A stretch of 64,000 bases of DNA, taken from NCBI GenBank assembly GCA_965249175.1, contig OZ252227.1, forward strand, positions 1,798,001 to 1,862,000. The letters are read 5' to 3'. Of the stretch, positions 37,735-46,157 are shown one piece after another. The stretch is from CAZYFH01 sp965249175 (lineage in GTDB: Bacteria; Acidobacteriota; Vicinamibacteria; Vicinamibacterales; UBA8438). The notes beneath the pieces were generated by a model, which was given only the letters and a program-made list of their open reading frames with translations, did not search any database and was not told the DNA's origin. Position 1 is the stretch's first letter. Each line of letters begins with the position of its first letter. The position numbers and the translations under genes are program-made.

Positions 37735-38775
37735 ATGCCTAGGACCTTCTTGGCGGTGGTGATTGCCGTCGCGGGCGCGGCCGCCGCGTGCGGTGGGACC
37801 GATCCCGCCGCACCCGCGAGCGAACCGGCCAGCGCGATACCCGTTGACGCCGGCGCTGGATCCATCCTGCGGGTCGATCCGAGCGTCGACGCACTGATCC
37901 CGACCGACGCGCGCGTCGAGAAGCTGGCCGACGGCTTCGTCTTCATCGAAGGCCCCGTCTGGCTGCGGGGCGAGTCGCGCCTGCTGTTTTCCGATGTGCG
38001 GGGGAACACCATCTACCAGTGGACCGAAGCGGACGGCGCGAGTCCGTTCATCGACCCGGTGTTCGAGGGCGACGCGACCGGCAAGCGGTCGATCAGCTCG
38101 AACGGTCTGACCCTCGATGCGGACGGCCGGCTCGTGATCTGCGAGCATGGGAACCGTCGCATCTCCCGCGTGGAACCCGACGGTTCGCGCTCGGTCGTTG
38201 TCGAACGCTACGACGGGAGCCAGCTCAACAGCCCGAACGACGCGGTGTATGGGTCCGATGGCTCGCTGTACTTCACCGACCCGCCGTACGGGTTGGAGGG
38301 ACTCGAAGCGTCACCGATGCGCGAGCTCGACTTCAACGGCGTCTATCGCCTCCGTCCCGAGGGTGAGCTCGAGCTGCTCGTGCGCGAGCAGAGCCGTCCG
38401 AACGGCATTGCGCTGTCGCCAGACGAGACGACGCTCTACGTGGCCAATTCCGACGCGGAGCACAAGGTCTGGATGGCGTACGACCTCGATGCGGACGGCG
38501 CGTCGAACGCGCGGGTCTTCTATGACGTGAACGACCAGACGGCGGAGGGCGCCACTGACGGCATGAAGGTCGACATGGCGGGCAACATCTTCGCGACGGG
38601 TCCGGGGGGCGTATGGATCTTTTCGCCCGATGGCACGCACCTCGGCACGATCCTGATGCCTGAAGTGACCGCGAACGTGGGGTGGGGCGACGACGGGCGG
38701 ACGCTCTACCTGACCGCGAGCACCGGGCTGTACCGCATCGAGTTGACGACCCAGGGGACACTCCCCGGTCCATAG
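37735..38775 (+). CDS. SMP-30/gluconolactonase family lipoprotein
   Basis: A 346-residue protein with a lipoprotein signal (MPRTFLAVVIAVAGAAAACGG; Cys about 19). The six-bladed SMP-30 propeller has the metal/active residues Glu in FVFIEGPVW, Asn in SQLNSPNDAVYG, Asn in SRPNGIALS and Asp in TDGMKVDMAG. Family members open lactones such as gluconolactone. GAAAGGAACGC before the ATG. It may be transcribed with the preceding two genes. Confidence 0.9.
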   Translation: MPRTFLAVVIAVAGAAAACGGTDPAAPASEPASAIPVDAGAGSILRVDPSVDALIPTDARVEKLADGFVFIEGPVWLRGESRLLFSDVRGNTIYQWTEADGASPFIDPVFEGDATGKRSISSNGLTLDADGRLVICEHGNRRISRVEPDGSRSVVVERYDGSQLNSPNDAVYGSDGSLYFTDPPYGLEGLEASPMRELDFNGVYRLRPEGELELLVREQSRPNGIALSPDETTLYVANSDAEHKVWMAYDLDADGASNARVFYDVNDQTAEGATDGMKVDMAGNIFATGPGGVWIFSPDGTHLGTILMPEVTANVGWGDDGRTLYLTASTGLYRIELTTQGTLPGP

Positions 38776-38823
38776 ACAATAGACACGCACGTCACGTGGC
38801 GACGTGCTGAAAGGAGATCTGCT

Positions 38824-39834
38824 GTGCCCACAAACCGCGTGTGGCGACTTCGCCGGTATCCCGAGGGAGAGATCACCGACGGTGTCCTGAGCCTCGAGGA
38901 GGACGCCGTTCCCGAGCCCGCCGAGGGGCAAATCGTGTTCCGGCTCAACTATCTCTCGCTGGACCCCACCAACCGCGGGTGGATGAGCGCGGCGGCAACA
39001 TACTTGCCGCCGATCCCGCTTGGCGATCCGATGCGCGGGCTCGTCTGTGGCACGGTCACGGCGTCGCGTCATGCCGACTTCAGCGTCGGCGATCTCGTGA
39101 GCGGGATGGGCGCGTGGGCCGACTACCAGGTCGCAGCGCCGGAAACGATCAACAAGCTGGATCCCGGTCCACTCCCGGTCGCGGACGCCTTCGGCATCTT
39201 CGCCGTCGTCGGGCCGACGGCCTATTTCGGCCTCCTCGACATCGGTCAGCCGAAGGCGGGCGAGACCGTGGTGGTGTCGGGCGCCGCGGGCGCGACCGGA
39301 TCCATCGTCGGGCAAATTGCGAAAATCAAGGGGTGCCGGACCGTGGGCATCGCCGGCACCGACGAAAAGTGCCGCTGGATCCAGGATGACCTGGGGTTCG
39401 ACGCCGCGATCAACTATCGAACCGAAGATGTCGCGGATGGCCTGCGTCGTCACTGCCCCGACGGCATCGACATCTACTTCGACAACGTCGGCGGTGAGAT
39501 TCTCGATGCCGCCCTCGCCCAGCTGAACCTCAAGGCCCGCGTTCCGTTCTGCGGGGGCATCTCGCGTTACAACGCGACCGAGCCGATGCCCGGACCCTAC
39601 AACTACTTTCAGATCCTGATGAAACGGGCGCGGGTCGAGGGCTTCATCGTGCTCGACTACATGGACCGGTATCCCGAGGCAATCGCAGCGCTTGGTGCCT
39701 GGATGGCCGAGGGCAAGATCAAGTATCGCCTCGACATCGTGGACGGACTCGAGCACGCGGACGCGACCGTGCGCAAGCTGTTCACCGGCGAGCACAAAGG
39801 CAAGTTGATGATTCGCGTGGCCGATCCGGGTTAG
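38824..39834 (+). CDS. Zinc-independent NADP-dependent MDR oxidoreductase (second copy)
   Basis: A 336-residue paralogue of the enzyme at 9483-10517. GTG 38824 has an ideal AAAGGAG eight bases upstream. Motifs: LDPTNRGWM, VVVSGAAGATGSIVGQIAK, GTDEKCRWIQDDLGFD and GIDIYFDNVGGEILD. NADPH-dependent reduction of enones or similar is expected. Substrate unknown. Confidence 0.92.
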   Translation: MPTNRVWRLRRYPEGEITDGVLSLEEDAVPEPAEGQIVFRLNYLSLDPTNRGWMSAAATYLPPIPLGDPMRGLVCGTVTASRHADFSVGDLVSGMGAWADYQVAAPETINKLDPGPLPVADAFGIFAVVGPTAYFGLLDIGQPKAGETVVVSGAAGATGSIVGQIAKIKGCRTVGIAGTDEKCRWIQDDLGFDAAINYRTEDVADGLRRHCPDGIDIYFDNVGGEILDAALAQLNLKARVPFCGGISRYNATEPMPGPYNYFQILMKRARVEGFIVLDYMDRYPEAIAALGAWMAEGKIKYRLDIVDGLEHADATVRKLFTGEHKGKLMIRVADPG

Positions 39835-40300
39835 ACGGAGACATCACCCGAACCGGCCCCACGAACCTCAGAAGATGGATCCTACCGGCACAGGCGACGA
39901 CGCTACTTCCTCCACACCTGGCCGCGAATCTCTCCGCCGGGGTTGCCCGACGTGTGAATGTTGACGTAGTAGATGCCCTCGGGTAGTCCTTGGCCGAAGT
40001 CGTCACCGTTCGTGAGACCGTATTGCGGCTTCGGGCTGACGTCGTTCACATTGAAGTCGCATGGGAACATCGCATCGCCGCTGAAGGGAGTGACATCGAA
40101 GGGGATCAAGACCGGGCCACTCACACCGGGGCCGCCGAGGTGGATGTGGGCGGCGACGACGCTGTCCGGTGCGTTCCACACCGTGATGTCGCAGTCCACC
40201 CACCCTGTGTTTGGATTAAATACCATGCGGATGTCGACGTTGCCGAATGCCGCGGTGAGCACGTCGCCTCCGCGCAGCGTGGCTTGCAGCTGCATCTCGG

Positions 40301-40304
40301 CTAG
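40301..40304. repeat. Target-site duplication CTAG (left)
   Basis: CTAG abuts the left terminal repeat; the matching copy is at 41773-41776. A single copy is needed to restore the CHRD reading frame. Confidence 0.85.
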
Positions 40305-40319
40305 CAGCCCGTGGTGAAA
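40305..40319. repeat. Left terminal inverted repeat
   Basis: CAGCCCGTGGTGAAA, perfect match in reverse complement to 41758-41772. Confidence 0.9.
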
Positions 40320-40369
40320 GTCCCTATTAGGGATCGACACGATCGATCCCGCGTACTACACTGTCGCGC

Positions 40370-41776
40370 ATGGCGATGGGCAAACGACGACGCCGGGCGC
40401 GGCAAGCATCGATGTGGGTTCCCACCAGCGACCTGCCTCGCAGTGCGGCGCATCCGTTCTATCAGCGATTGAATCGGATCCTCGATGACACGGGCTTCGA
40501 CGCGTTCGTCGAGGCGCAATGCGCGCCGTTCTACGCGGACGGCGTCGGTCGTCCGAGTCTGGCGCCGGGGCGGTACTTCCGGCTGCTGATGCTCGGCTAC
40601 TTCGAAGGGCTGGACTCGGAGCGGGCGATCGCGTGGCGGGCGGCCGATTCGCTGAGCATCCGGCAGTTTCTGGACCTCGAGCTGCACGAGGCGCCGCCGG
40701 ATCACTCGACGCTGTCGCGCACCCGGCGCCTGATCGACGTCGAGACCCATCAAGCGGTGTTCACGTGGGTGCTGCAGCAACTGGCCGACGCCCAGCTCGT
40801 GACCGGGCGGACCCTCGGCATCGATGCCACGACGTTGGAAGCGAACGCCGCATTGCGGAGTATCGTGCGCCGGGACACGGGCGAAGGCTACGAGGCGTTT
40901 CTGACCGGGCTGGCCGAGGCGTCCGGCATCGTCACGCCGACCCGCGCTGAGCTGGCCCGGTTCGACCGGAAACGGAAGAAGAAAGGCTCCAACGACGACT
41001 GGACGCATCCGCAGGATCCGGACGCGAAGATCACGAAGCTGAAGGACGGGCGCACGCACTTGGCGCACACCGCGGAGCATGCGGTGGACCTGGAGACGGG
41101 GGCCATCGTCGGCGTCACCGTGCAGGATGCCGACGACGGCGATACGACGACGATGGTCGAGACCCTGATCACGGCGGCCGACCACGTCGAAGCCGTCCTG
41201 CCGGCCGGCGCCGGTATCGCCGAGGTCGTCGGGGACAAGGGGTATCACAGTAACGAGACGATGGTGGCGTTCGCCGCGCTCGGCGTGCGCAGTTATGTTT
41301 CGGAGCCGGACCGCGGGCGACGCAACTGGACAGGCAAGGCGGCGGCGCGCGACGCCGTGTACGCGAACCGTCGGCGCATTCGGGGCACGCGTGGGCAACG
41401 GCTGCTGCGACGGCGGGGCGAGTTGCTCGAACGCCCCAACGCGCATCTCTACGAGACCGGGCGGCTGCGCCGGGTGCATCTGCGTGGGCATCCCAACATC
41501 CTCAAGCGCGTGCTTGTGCACGTCTGCGGGTTCAATCTTGGGCTCCTCATGCGGCAGCTGACGGGCGTCGGCACGCCGCGGAGCCTCCAAGGCCGCGCGG
41601 TCGCCGTCTTCGAGGCCTTGATCGCTGATCTTGGCCGCCTCTGGACCCTCGTATCGCCCGCGTGGGCGCGAGATGCGCAAGATCTGCCGCACTCGTCGTT
41701 TCTCGACCTTATGACACGGTGTCACGAACACATGCCCCTCGACCTACGAAAGGGCGTTTTCACCACGGGCTGCTAG
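40370..41776 (+). CDS. IS1182-like DDE transposase
   Basis: A 468-residue transposase of the IS1182 group (DUF772 plus DDE_Tnp_1). N-terminal domain about 20-125 with SLAPGRYFRLLMLGYFEGL and PDHSTLSRTRR; catalytic residues Asp152 in LGIDATTLEAN, Asp289 in VVGDKGYHSNET and Glu in RRGELLERPNAHLYETG (Glu354 likely). The C-terminus KGVFTTGC is encoded inside the right terminal repeat. The stop codon TAG (41774-41776) lies outside the element, in the duplicated CTAG target. The protein looks complete. Confidence 0.93.
   Translation: MAMGKRRRRARQASMWVPTSDLPRSAAHPFYQRLNRILDDTGFDAFVEAQCAPFYADGVGRPSLAPGRYFRLLMLGYFEGLDSERAIAWRAADSLSIRQFLDLELHEAPPDHSTLSRTRRLIDVETHQAVFTWVLQQLADAQLVTGRTLGIDATTLEANAALRSIVRRDTGEGYEAFLTGLAEASGIVTPTRAELARFDRKRKKKGSNDDWTHPQDPDAKITKLKDGRTHLAHTAEHAVDLETGAIVGVTVQDADDGDTTTMVETLITAADHVEAVLPAGAGIAEVVGDKGYHSNETMVAFAALGVRSYVSEPDRGRRNWTGKAAARDAVYANRRRIRGTRGQRLLRRRGELLERPNAHLYETGRLRRVHLRGHPNILKRVLVHVCGFNLGLLMRQLTGVGTPRSLQGRAVAVFEALIADLGRLWTLVSPAWARDAQDLPHSSFLDLMTRCHEHMPLDLRKGVFTTGC
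41758..41772. repeat. Right terminal inverted repeat
   Basis: TTTCACCACGGGCTG, the reverse complement of the left repeat; it also encodes the transposase C-terminus. Confidence 0.9.
41773..41776. repeat. Target-site duplication CTAG (right)
   Basis: Second CTAG copy. Its last three bases serve as the transposase stop codon. Confidence 0.85.
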
Positions 41777-41929
41777 ATGGGCCCCTTGAACCTCTTGGGC
41801 CTGCATGTTTGTCGCGGCGCCTGCCGCCAGCGCGAGCAGGACCATCCCGCACACCAAAGCGTTTCTCATCGATGTTTCTCCTTATCTATGAACGAGAGCC
41901 CCCTTTATACACCCTCGCGAGCCCGCACC

Positions 41930-41935
41930 TATAAT
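41930..41935 (+). promoter_or_regulatory. Candidate -10 box TATAAT upstream of the cupin gene
   Basis: GCACC-TATAAT-TGTC lies 48 bases before ATG 41983. TTATAC at 41905-41910 could be a weak -35, but the 19-base spacing is long. Confidence 0.4.
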
Positions 41936-41982
41936 TGTCGGCGACCATGGATGCTGGCAAAACGGCGCAGAGGAGCTCGATC

Positions 41983-42456
41983 ATGTTGAAGACCTGGCTG
42001 CATCGGTTGCTCGTACTGGGGTGGATTCCGACACTGTTGATCGTCGTCGGTCTCGACAGGATCGGCGACCAATCGGTGGCCGCCCAGGAGCGGACGCCGA
42101 TCAAGGTGACGCGCATCTACACCGGTGAGGACGGCAAGACGCACGCCGAAGAGCTCGACGTCCCGCTTGGCCCACCTCGAAACTTTTCCGAGATGTCCGA
42201 GCCGGTGGCCGTGACGAACGTGCAGTTCCGTCGGTCGTCGCCGGACTACTTCATCGACTGGCACACCGCCCCGCGTCGACAGTACGTCATCACGCTGTCG
42301 GGCGAGAGCGAGGTGGTGATTGGTGACGGCTCGACGATCCGGCTCCACCCGGGACACATCCTCTTGGCGGAGGACACCGCTGGCCAGGGGCACATCTCGC
42401 GGGCTGTCGGCTCCGACGACCGGATCTCGATTTTCCTGCCACTGGCTGAGCAGTAG
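41983..42456 (+). CDS. Membrane-anchored or exported cupin-domain protein
   Basis: 157 residues. ATG 41983 follows GAGGAG and starts a hydrophobic leader (LHRLLVLGWIPTLLIVVGL); ATG 41947 is an alternative. The mature part is a single-domain cupin: FIDWHTAPRRQYVITLSGES, GDGSTIRLHPGHILLAEDTA and GQGHISRAVGSDD. The first motif has His in DWHTAPRRQY, the second His in GHIS, so a metal site is partly conserved. No enzymatic role can be assigned. Confidence 0.75.
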   Translation: MLKTWLHRLLVLGWIPTLLIVVGLDRIGDQSVAAQERTPIKVTRIYTGEDGKTHAEELDVPLGPPRNFSEMSEPVAVTNVQFRRSSPDYFIDWHTAPRRQYVITLSGESEVVIGDGSTIRLHPGHILLAEDTAGQGHISRAVGSDDRISIFLPLAEQ

Positions 42457-42491
42457 GCTCGCGCGGCCAGCTCGTCGTCGCGCGTGTGGCG

Positions 42492-44060
42492 TCAGGCCTG
42501 TGACGCGCGCTCCCGCTCGACGAGCTCGCGGCGCAGGATCTTGCCGGACGGCACCTTGGGGATCGCGTCGATGAACTCGACCTTCCGCACTTTCTTGTGC
42601 GGGGCGAGCTGCCCGGCGACGTGGGCCATGATCTCGTCCGCCGTCGCGGTGGCGCCTTCACGAAGCACGACGAACGCCTTCGGCACTTCGCCCGCCTCTT
42701 CGTCCGGGCTCGGGATGACCGCCGCATCGGCGACAGCCGGGTGCGACTGCACGGCCGCTTCCACCTCGGCCGGCGCCACTTGGAGCCCCTTGTACTTGAT
42801 CAGCTCCTTCACGCGATCGACAACGTAGAGGTACCCCTCCTCGTCGACCCTACCGATATCGCCGGTGTGCAGCCACGCATCGGAGTCAATCATGTCGCGA
42901 GTCGCTTCGGGGTTGTTGAGGTAGCCCTTCATGACTTGCGGCCCGCGTACCCAGATTTCGCCGACCGCACCGCTCGCGGAGTCCGCGCCGGTCACAACGT
43001 CCACGATCCGGAATTCGGTGTTGGGCACCGCCGGTCCCACGGACGTGATCTTGATCGGCTGCCGGTCGTGCGGGTGCACATGGGTGACCGGGCTCGTTTC
43101 GGTGAGCCCGTAGCCCTGACGCACAACGATGCCGTTCCGCGTGGCCGCGGCGGTCGCGACCGGCCCGGGCAGCGGCGCCGCGCCGCACATGACGTTCTGG
43201 AGCTTCGAGAGGTCGTAGTTGTCGACGAGCGGGTGCTTGGCGAGTGCCAGGACAATCGGCGGCACGAGGTATCCCATCGTCACGCCGTGCTTCTGCAGCA
43301 ACGCGAGGAACTGCTCGAGGTCAAAGCGCGGCATCGTCACGATGGTGGCGCCGTTGCGGATGGCGCTGTTCATGATCACGACCATGCCGTAGATGTGGTA
43401 GAAGGGCAGGATCCCGAGCAGCACCTCCTTGTCGGAGACGCTCTCCACGGCCTGCGCCTGCGCGAGGTTCGACACCAGGTTGTGATGTGTCAGCATCACG
43501 CCCTTCGGGAGCCCCGTTGTCCCGCTCGAATAGGGAAGGGCGACGAGGTCGTTCTCAGGGTCGAGGTCGACGGCAGGTGGCTCGCCGTCGGCCATGAGCG
43601 CCGCGAACGGCGTCGCGCCCTCGGCCTCGCCGAAGACGAACACCTCCGTCACCGCCGTGCCGGCGACGGCTTGCTGGGCTTTCTCGACGAATTGCGGGAT
43701 CGTGAGCAGGAACTTCGCGCCCGAGTCCTTCAATTGCCGCTGCACCTCGTCGGCCGTGTACAACGGGTTCATCGTCGTGATGACGCCTCCGGCGGTCGAG
43801 ATCCCATGGAACGCAACGGCGTACTCCGGCAGGTTCGGGCTGTAGATCGCAAAGACGTCGCCCTTGCCGAAGCCGCGTGCGGCGAGTCCGGCCGCGACAC
43901 GCGTGACGGCGCCACGGAGCTGACCGTAGGTGACGGTCCGGTCCGTCGGGCCGTCGATCAGCGCCGGCTTGTCCGGCCATCGGTCCGCGTGCTCGAAGAC
44001 GAACTCATGCAGCGGGGTGACCGGGATGTCGACCTCGGGAAACGGGCTCTTGTAGATCAT
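42492..44060 (-). CDS. AMP-dependent acyl-CoA ligase, 4-coumarate-CoA ligase-like
   Basis: A complete 522-residue adenylate-forming ligase. Motifs: P-loop YSSGTTGLPKGVMLTHHN (A3), GYGLTETSPVTH (A5), WLHTGDIGRVDEEGYLYVVD (A7), DRVKELIKYKGLQVAPAE (A8) and PKVPSGKILRRELV with the catalytic Lys (A10). The sequence style is that of 4CL/fatty-acid CoA ligases. It follows an SDR gene by 40 bases on the same strand, so a carboxylate or fatty-acid degradation operon is plausible. Substrate not determined. Confidence 0.92.
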   Translation of the reverse strand: MIYKSPFPEVDIPVTPLHEFVFEHADRWPDKPALIDGPTDRTVTYGQLRGAVTRVAAGLAARGFGKGDVFAIYSPNLPEYAVAFHGISTAGGVITTMNPLYTADEVQRQLKDSGAKFLLTIPQFVEKAQQAVAGTAVTEVFVFGEAEGATPFAALMADGEPPAVDLDPENDLVALPYSSGTTGLPKGVMLTHHNLVSNLAQAQAVESVSDKEVLLGILPFYHIYGMVVIMNSAIRNGATIVTMPRFDLEQFLALLQKHGVTMGYLVPPIVLALAKHPLVDNYDLSKLQNVMCGAAPLPGPVATAAATRNGIVVRQGYGLTETSPVTHVHPHDRQPIKITSVGPAVPNTEFRIVDVVTGADSASGAVGEIWVRGPQVMKGYLNNPEATRDMIDSDAWLHTGDIGRVDEEGYLYVVDRVKELIKYKGLQVAPAEVEAAVQSHPAVADAAVIPSPDEEAGEVPKAFVVLREGATATADEIMAHVAGQLAPHKKVRKVEFIDAIPKVPSGKILRRELVERERASQA

Positions 44061-44100
44061 CGTCCTCTCCGCCGTAGCGCAGGGCTACGGCCCTGCGGCG

Positions 44101-44892
44101 TCAATTCAGCAGCGTACCGCCGTCCACTGGGATCACTGCGCCGTTGGTATACGCGCCAGCGCGCGACGCCAGATAGACGGCCACGCCCGCCATGTCCTCG
44201 GGCCGTCCAATCCGGCCCAGCGGGCACGCCCGTTCGATGTCCTCGCGATAGTGAGCCAGCACGTCCGCGGTCATCTTGCTTTCGAAGAACCCGGGCGCAA
44301 TGGCGTTCACGGTGATGTGTCTCGGGCCGAGCTCCACCGCCAGCGTCCGCGTCAGGTGATGGACGGCGGCTTTGCTCGCAGAGTACGAGAAGGTTCCGGT
44401 CTGGACGAGCTGCGGAACGTGCAGTCCGTCCATGGATCCGACGTTGATCACGCGCGCCGGATCGTCCGGCGCGGCGCCACGCTCGAGCATCGGGGTCAAA
44501 TCGCGTGTCAGGAGGAACGGCGCCGTGACGTTGAGCGCGAGGACCTTGTCGAACGCCGTTTCCGGAAACGTCTCGTAGGGCGCGCCCCAGCTCGCGCCGG
44601 CGTTGTTGACCAGCACATGCAGCCGCTCCTCACGGTCGGCGAGCGCCTGAACCAAGCCAGCCCGTCCCTCGGCCGTGGCGACGTCGGCCGGGAGCGATAC
44701 GCACGGGCCGTGGGCCGACAGCTCTTCGGCGACCTGGTCGCACACCGTCTGCTTGCGGGAAGAGATATACACGGTCGCCCCGGCCTGGAGATAGCCTTCG
44801 GCGATCATGCGACCGATCCCACGCGACCCACCGGTCACCACCGCGACGCGACCGGACAGTGAAAAGAGGGTGCCGACATCGATCTCCGCCAT
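44101..44892 (-). CDS. Short-chain dehydrogenase/reductase
   Basis: A 263-residue classical SDR. ATG 44892 is close to TAGAAT on the minus strand (a -10-like box). Motifs: VVTGGSRGIGRMIAEGY (cofactor loop), NNAGAS, catalytic Ser in GSMDG, YSASK (Tyr/Lys), and GFFESKMTADVL. The GSRG..SSRKQ context suggests NADP use. The substrate is unknown; it is likely co-transcribed with the CoA ligase downstream. Confidence 0.92.
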   Translation of the reverse strand: MAEIDVGTLFSLSGRVAVVTGGSRGIGRMIAEGYLQAGATVYISSRKQTVCDQVAEELSAHGPCVSLPADVATAEGRAGLVQALADREERLHVLVNNAGASWGAPYETFPETAFDKVLALNVTAPFLLTRDLTPMLERGAAPDDPARVINVGSMDGLHVPQLVQTGTFSYSASKAAVHHLTRTLAVELGPRHITVNAIAPGFFESKMTADVLAHYREDIERACPLGRIGRPEDMAGVAVYLASRAGAYTNGAVIPVDGGTLLN

Positions 44893-45049
44893 CAGAATCC
44901 TGATTCTAGTCCATGCATGCTCGCGGCTCAGCACGCAACCAACGATGAGAAACCTGAGATAATCTCGAGTCGACCGGCGTCCGAGGTCCCCGCAGGACGT
45001 CGGCGGTGGCGGGATACCGCGTGCCGCTGATATTCGAAGCCCAGAACCA

Positions 45050-45197
45050 GTGAGTGCCTCGCCCCGCTATCGCATCGCCGGCACGCTCGGGAAGGGCGGC
45101 ATGGGAAGCTGCGAATACCAGGTGGCCCCAGAGTTCTCAGGTGCCAGGGTGGGGCCAGAGTATCCGAGGATTGACGGATATGACCAAATATAGTCAT
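45050..45197 (+). pseudogene. Ser/Thr kinase N-terminal stub 1
   Basis: GTG 45050 begins SASPRYRIAGTLGKGGMG, the conserved start of Acidobacteriota Pkn-type kinases up to the glycine loop. Similarity ends at about 45106; the frame then reads about 30 unrelated residues to TAG at 45195. No catalytic lysine or later kinase motif remains. It is followed directly by an antitoxin/PIN pair. A second, longer stub lies at 45912. Confidence 0.7.
45180..45197. promoter_or_regulatory. Palindrome ATGAC-N8-GTCAT before antitoxin 1
   Basis: 5-bp arms around CAAATATA, an AT-rich spot just upstream of ATG 45207. Position fits the usual antitoxin operator. It also supports 45207 as the start, not the in-frame ATG 45180 inside the palindrome. 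Confidence 0.45.
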
Positions 45198-45206
45198 CAT
45201 AAGGCC

Positions 45207-45461
45207 ATGACGACCGCCAGGGTATCCGAGCTGAAGGCGAAGCTGAGCGGCTACCTTGCCGAGGTGCGACAGGGGAACACGATCACGGTGTGCGACCGGC
45301 AGACGCCGATCGCCCGCATCGTTCCGATGGATGCCGCACCCGGAGGACTGGAGGTGAGGGAAGCGACCGATCCAGCCGCGCTTCCGAAGCGGCGTCCGGT
45401 CCGCCTTCGCAAGCGGGTCGACGCCGCAGCGATCCTTCGAGAGGACCGTGACCACCGGTGA
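45207..45461 (+). CDS. Antitoxin, Phd/YefM-like (module 1)
   Basis: About 84 residues. The core TTARVSELKAKLSGYLAEVR followed by TITVCDRQTPIARIVP matches Phd/YefM-type antitoxins: the N-terminal DNA-binding strand-helix unit followed by an Arg-rich, flexible C-terminus (LPKRRPVRLRKRVD) that would wrap its toxin. ATG 45207 preceded by AAGG. The stop overlaps the toxin GTG by four bases (GTGA). It should neutralise the PIN protein and repress its own promoter. Confidence 0.88.
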   Translation: MTTARVSELKAKLSGYLAEVRQGNTITVCDRQTPIARIVPMDAAPGGLEVREATDPAALPKRRPVRLRKRVDAAAILREDRDHR

Positions 45462-45877
45462 CGGTGTACCTCGACACGAGTACGGTGATCCGTGCGCTGG
45501 TCGGTCCCGGAGCCGTGCTCCGGGGCTGGGGGCAGTGGGATGACGCCTACGCGAGCGAGTTGATGGGTGTCGAGGCGCGTCGGGTGCTCGACCGGCTGCG
45601 TCTCGAACGTGCCCTCGACGACGAGGGTCTTGCGACCGCGCACGAGGCGCTCGGCGCGATCGAGCGTGCGGTCGGCTCCATTCGCCTCACACGGTCTATC
45701 CTCCTGCGCGCGAGTCAACCGATGCCGACCGCCGTCAAGACGCTGGATGCCATCCACCTGGCGAGTGCCTTGTTGTTCGAGGAGCAACGCGGCGCTGGTA
45801 TCGTCTTTGGGACGCACGATCGGCGTCAGGCGGTGGCCGCTCGGGCGCTCGGCCTCGCGGTCGTCGGCGCACCGTGA
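45458..45877 (+). CDS. PIN-domain toxin, VapC-like (module 1)
   Basis: A 139-residue PIN nuclease, expected to cut RNA (often tRNA) when free of its antitoxin. Acidic residues: Asp6 in VYLDTSTVIRAL, Glu in LMGVEARRVL, Asp in KTLDAIHLASALL and Asp in FGTHDRRQAVAA, forming the full Mg-binding set. GTG 45458 overlaps the antitoxin stop. Confidence 0.9.
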   Translation: MTVYLDTSTVIRALVGPGAVLRGWGQWDDAYASELMGVEARRVLDRLRLERALDDEGLATAHEALGAIERAVGSIRLTRSILLRASQPMPTAVKTLDAIHLASALLFEEQRGAGIVFGTHDRRQAVAARALGLAVVGAP

Positions 45878-45911
45878 GTCCGCATGACGCCGAGCCCTAA
45901 GCCCTGAGCCA

Positions 45912-46148
45912 GTGAGCGATCCGCCCACCCGATACCGCATCCTCGAGAGCCTTGGCAAGGGCGGCATGGGCGAGGTGTTCCTCGCCGATGACACACAGCT
46001 CGACCGCAAGGTCGCGTTGAAGTTCTTGCCCGAGGCGTTGGAGCGCGATCCGCACGCACGCGCGCGCTTCGAGCGCGAGGCGAAGTCGGCCGGCTCCAAG
46101 GCTAGTCGCGCTCGGGCAGGTGTTGCTCAGAATCCGTATCTTACGTAA
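45912..46148 (+). pseudogene. Ser/Thr kinase N-terminal stub 2
   Basis: GTG 45912 opens SDPPTRYRILESLGKGGMGE with a glycine loop, VALKFLP with the catalytic Lys, and RARFEREAKSAGS (helix C Glu), then diverges after about residue 60 into SKASRARAGVAQNPYLT and stops. Only the first lobe half is present of a normally 300-plus-residue kinase domain. It precedes antitoxin module 2 by nine bases. Confidence 0.75.
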
Positions 46149-46151
46149 CAT
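46138..46151. promoter_or_regulatory. Near-palindrome around TTACGTAA before antitoxin 2
   Basis: TTACGTAA (46141-46148) is an 8-bp perfect palindrome, extended to 14 bp with one symmetric mismatch pair, seven bases before ATG 46158. Likely autoregulatory operator. Confidence 0.45.
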
Positions 46152-46157
46152 GGGCTG

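Larger units (their letters stand above)
40305..41772 (+). mobile_element. IS1182-like insertion sequence, 1468 bp, complete
   Basis: It starts and ends with CAGCCCGTGGTGAAA in inverted orientation (40305-40319 and 41758-41772); similarity continues imperfectly for some six more bases. It contains one full transposase gene covering nearly all its length and is flanked by CTAG duplications. It interrupts a CHRD gene between the signal peptide and domain. All parts needed for movement appear intact. Confidence 0.9.
39903..41869 (-). pseudogene. CHRD-domain exported protein gene, split by an insertion sequence
   Basis: The 5' piece (41777-41869) starts ATG 41869 after AAGGAG and encodes MRNALVCGMVLLALAAGAA and on to GAH, a signal peptide. 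The 3' piece (39903-40304) encodes LAEMQLQATLRGGDVLTAAF through GIYYVNIHTSGNPGGEIRGQ, a CHRD (chordin) domain. Joining the pieces with one CTAG gives 495 bases, 164 residues, in frame. CHRD proteins are secreted domains of poorly known function. The perfect restored frame shows a recent insertion. The left piece retains a fortuitous ORF starting in the element at 40340, without a signal peptide. Confidence 0.9.

Noticed and set aside
36616..38148. 510-codon minus-strand ORF
   Set aside because: Antisense across the serine hydrolase and SMP-30 genes.
38311..39795. 494-codon minus-strand ORF
   Set aside because: Antisense to the SMP-30 and MDR genes.
40301..41731. 476-codon minus-strand ORF inside the IS element
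   Set aside because: Antisense to the transposase, which has the full DDE motif set.
42597..44315. 572-codon plus-strand ORF
   Set aside because: Antisense to the 4CL-like ligase; no domain.
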